33,939 nucleotides of DNA from an uncultured Verrucomicrobiota bacterium (lineage in GTDB: Bacteria > Verrucomicrobiota > Verrucomicrobiia > Limisphaerales > UBA9464). Below the pieces are notes generated by a model. The model ran no database searches and was not told the origin of the DNA. It was given only the letters and a program-made list of their open reading frames with translations. Both the position numbers and the translations under genes were made by a program. The stretch covers positions 1 to 33,939 of the forward strand of contig CAINWP010000062.1 of NCBI GenBank assembly GCA_903854475.1. The letters run 5' to 3'. The first letter of the stretch is position 1; each line of letters starts with the position of its first letter. Of the stretch, positions 33,867 to 33,939 are shown one piece after another.

Positions 33867-33939
33867 GGCACGGATCAAGGGGCAGGAGGGGAGGAGTGCG
33901 GTTTACCACTGCATTTCGCGGACTGTGGGAGGGGAGAAG

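Overview
The window looks like a chromosomal segment of a GC-rich Verrucomicrobiota bacterium, most probably of the Limisphaerales/Pedosphaerales kind. This rests on gene content. There is a cytochrome-domain protein of the DUF1549/DUF1553 type paired with a Tat-exported DUF1501 protein, a second DUF1501 copy at the left edge, a pseudopilin with the phylum-typical [20 protein letters not shown]-terminus, and housekeeping genes scattered singly rather than in the usual operons. No tRNA or rRNA gene, CRISPR array, insertion sequence or prophage was recognised.

Layout. Positions 1-2074 hold the 3' part of a DUF1501 gene and a pseudopilin. Class II fructose-bisphosphate aldolase (2183-3148) ends at a strong terminator. 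pheA follows, then a compact same-strand run of three SAM methyltransferases: an RlmD/TrmA-type rRNA m5U enzyme, a Methyltransf_32-like enzyme and an Rsm22/METTL17-like protein. A large EF-hand plus membrane protein comes next (to 10324). A divergent pair (AMP-binding ligase on minus, N-acetylneuraminate-lyase-like aldolase on plus) shares a 135-bp region containing a perfect palindrome. A FecR-domain secreted protein follows, with a terminator and a small array of hairpins in 29-bp phase. The PSD1/DUF1553 and DUF1501 export pair occupies 13818-18388. A secreted S9 peptidase (minus) diverges from a PAS-AraC regulator (plus). A lipoate ligase-like gene (minus) diverges from a lipoprotein-pdxJ-acpS run.

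From 25455 a sigma-70 family factor (minus) diverges from a CarH/LitR-like MerR-B12 regulator (plus). Then come rho (minus), a family-9 glycosyltransferase (plus), and a probable rex-rlmN-hisH operon reading leftward to the edge.

How the genes relate. Most are housekeeping: glycolysis, aromatic amino acid, histidine, vitamin B6, lipoate and acyl-carrier-protein functions, rRNA modification, transcription. The accessory parts are the export pair, the peptidase/regulator pair and the sigma/B12-regulator pair. I found no clear multi-gene system of unknown type. The best leads are the B12-type photoreceptor-like regulator facing a sigma factor gene, the methyltransferase cluster with two probable iron-sulfur proteins, the phased hairpin array and the EF-hand membrane protein. 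All functions are inferred from sequence motifs read by eye; no database search was run.
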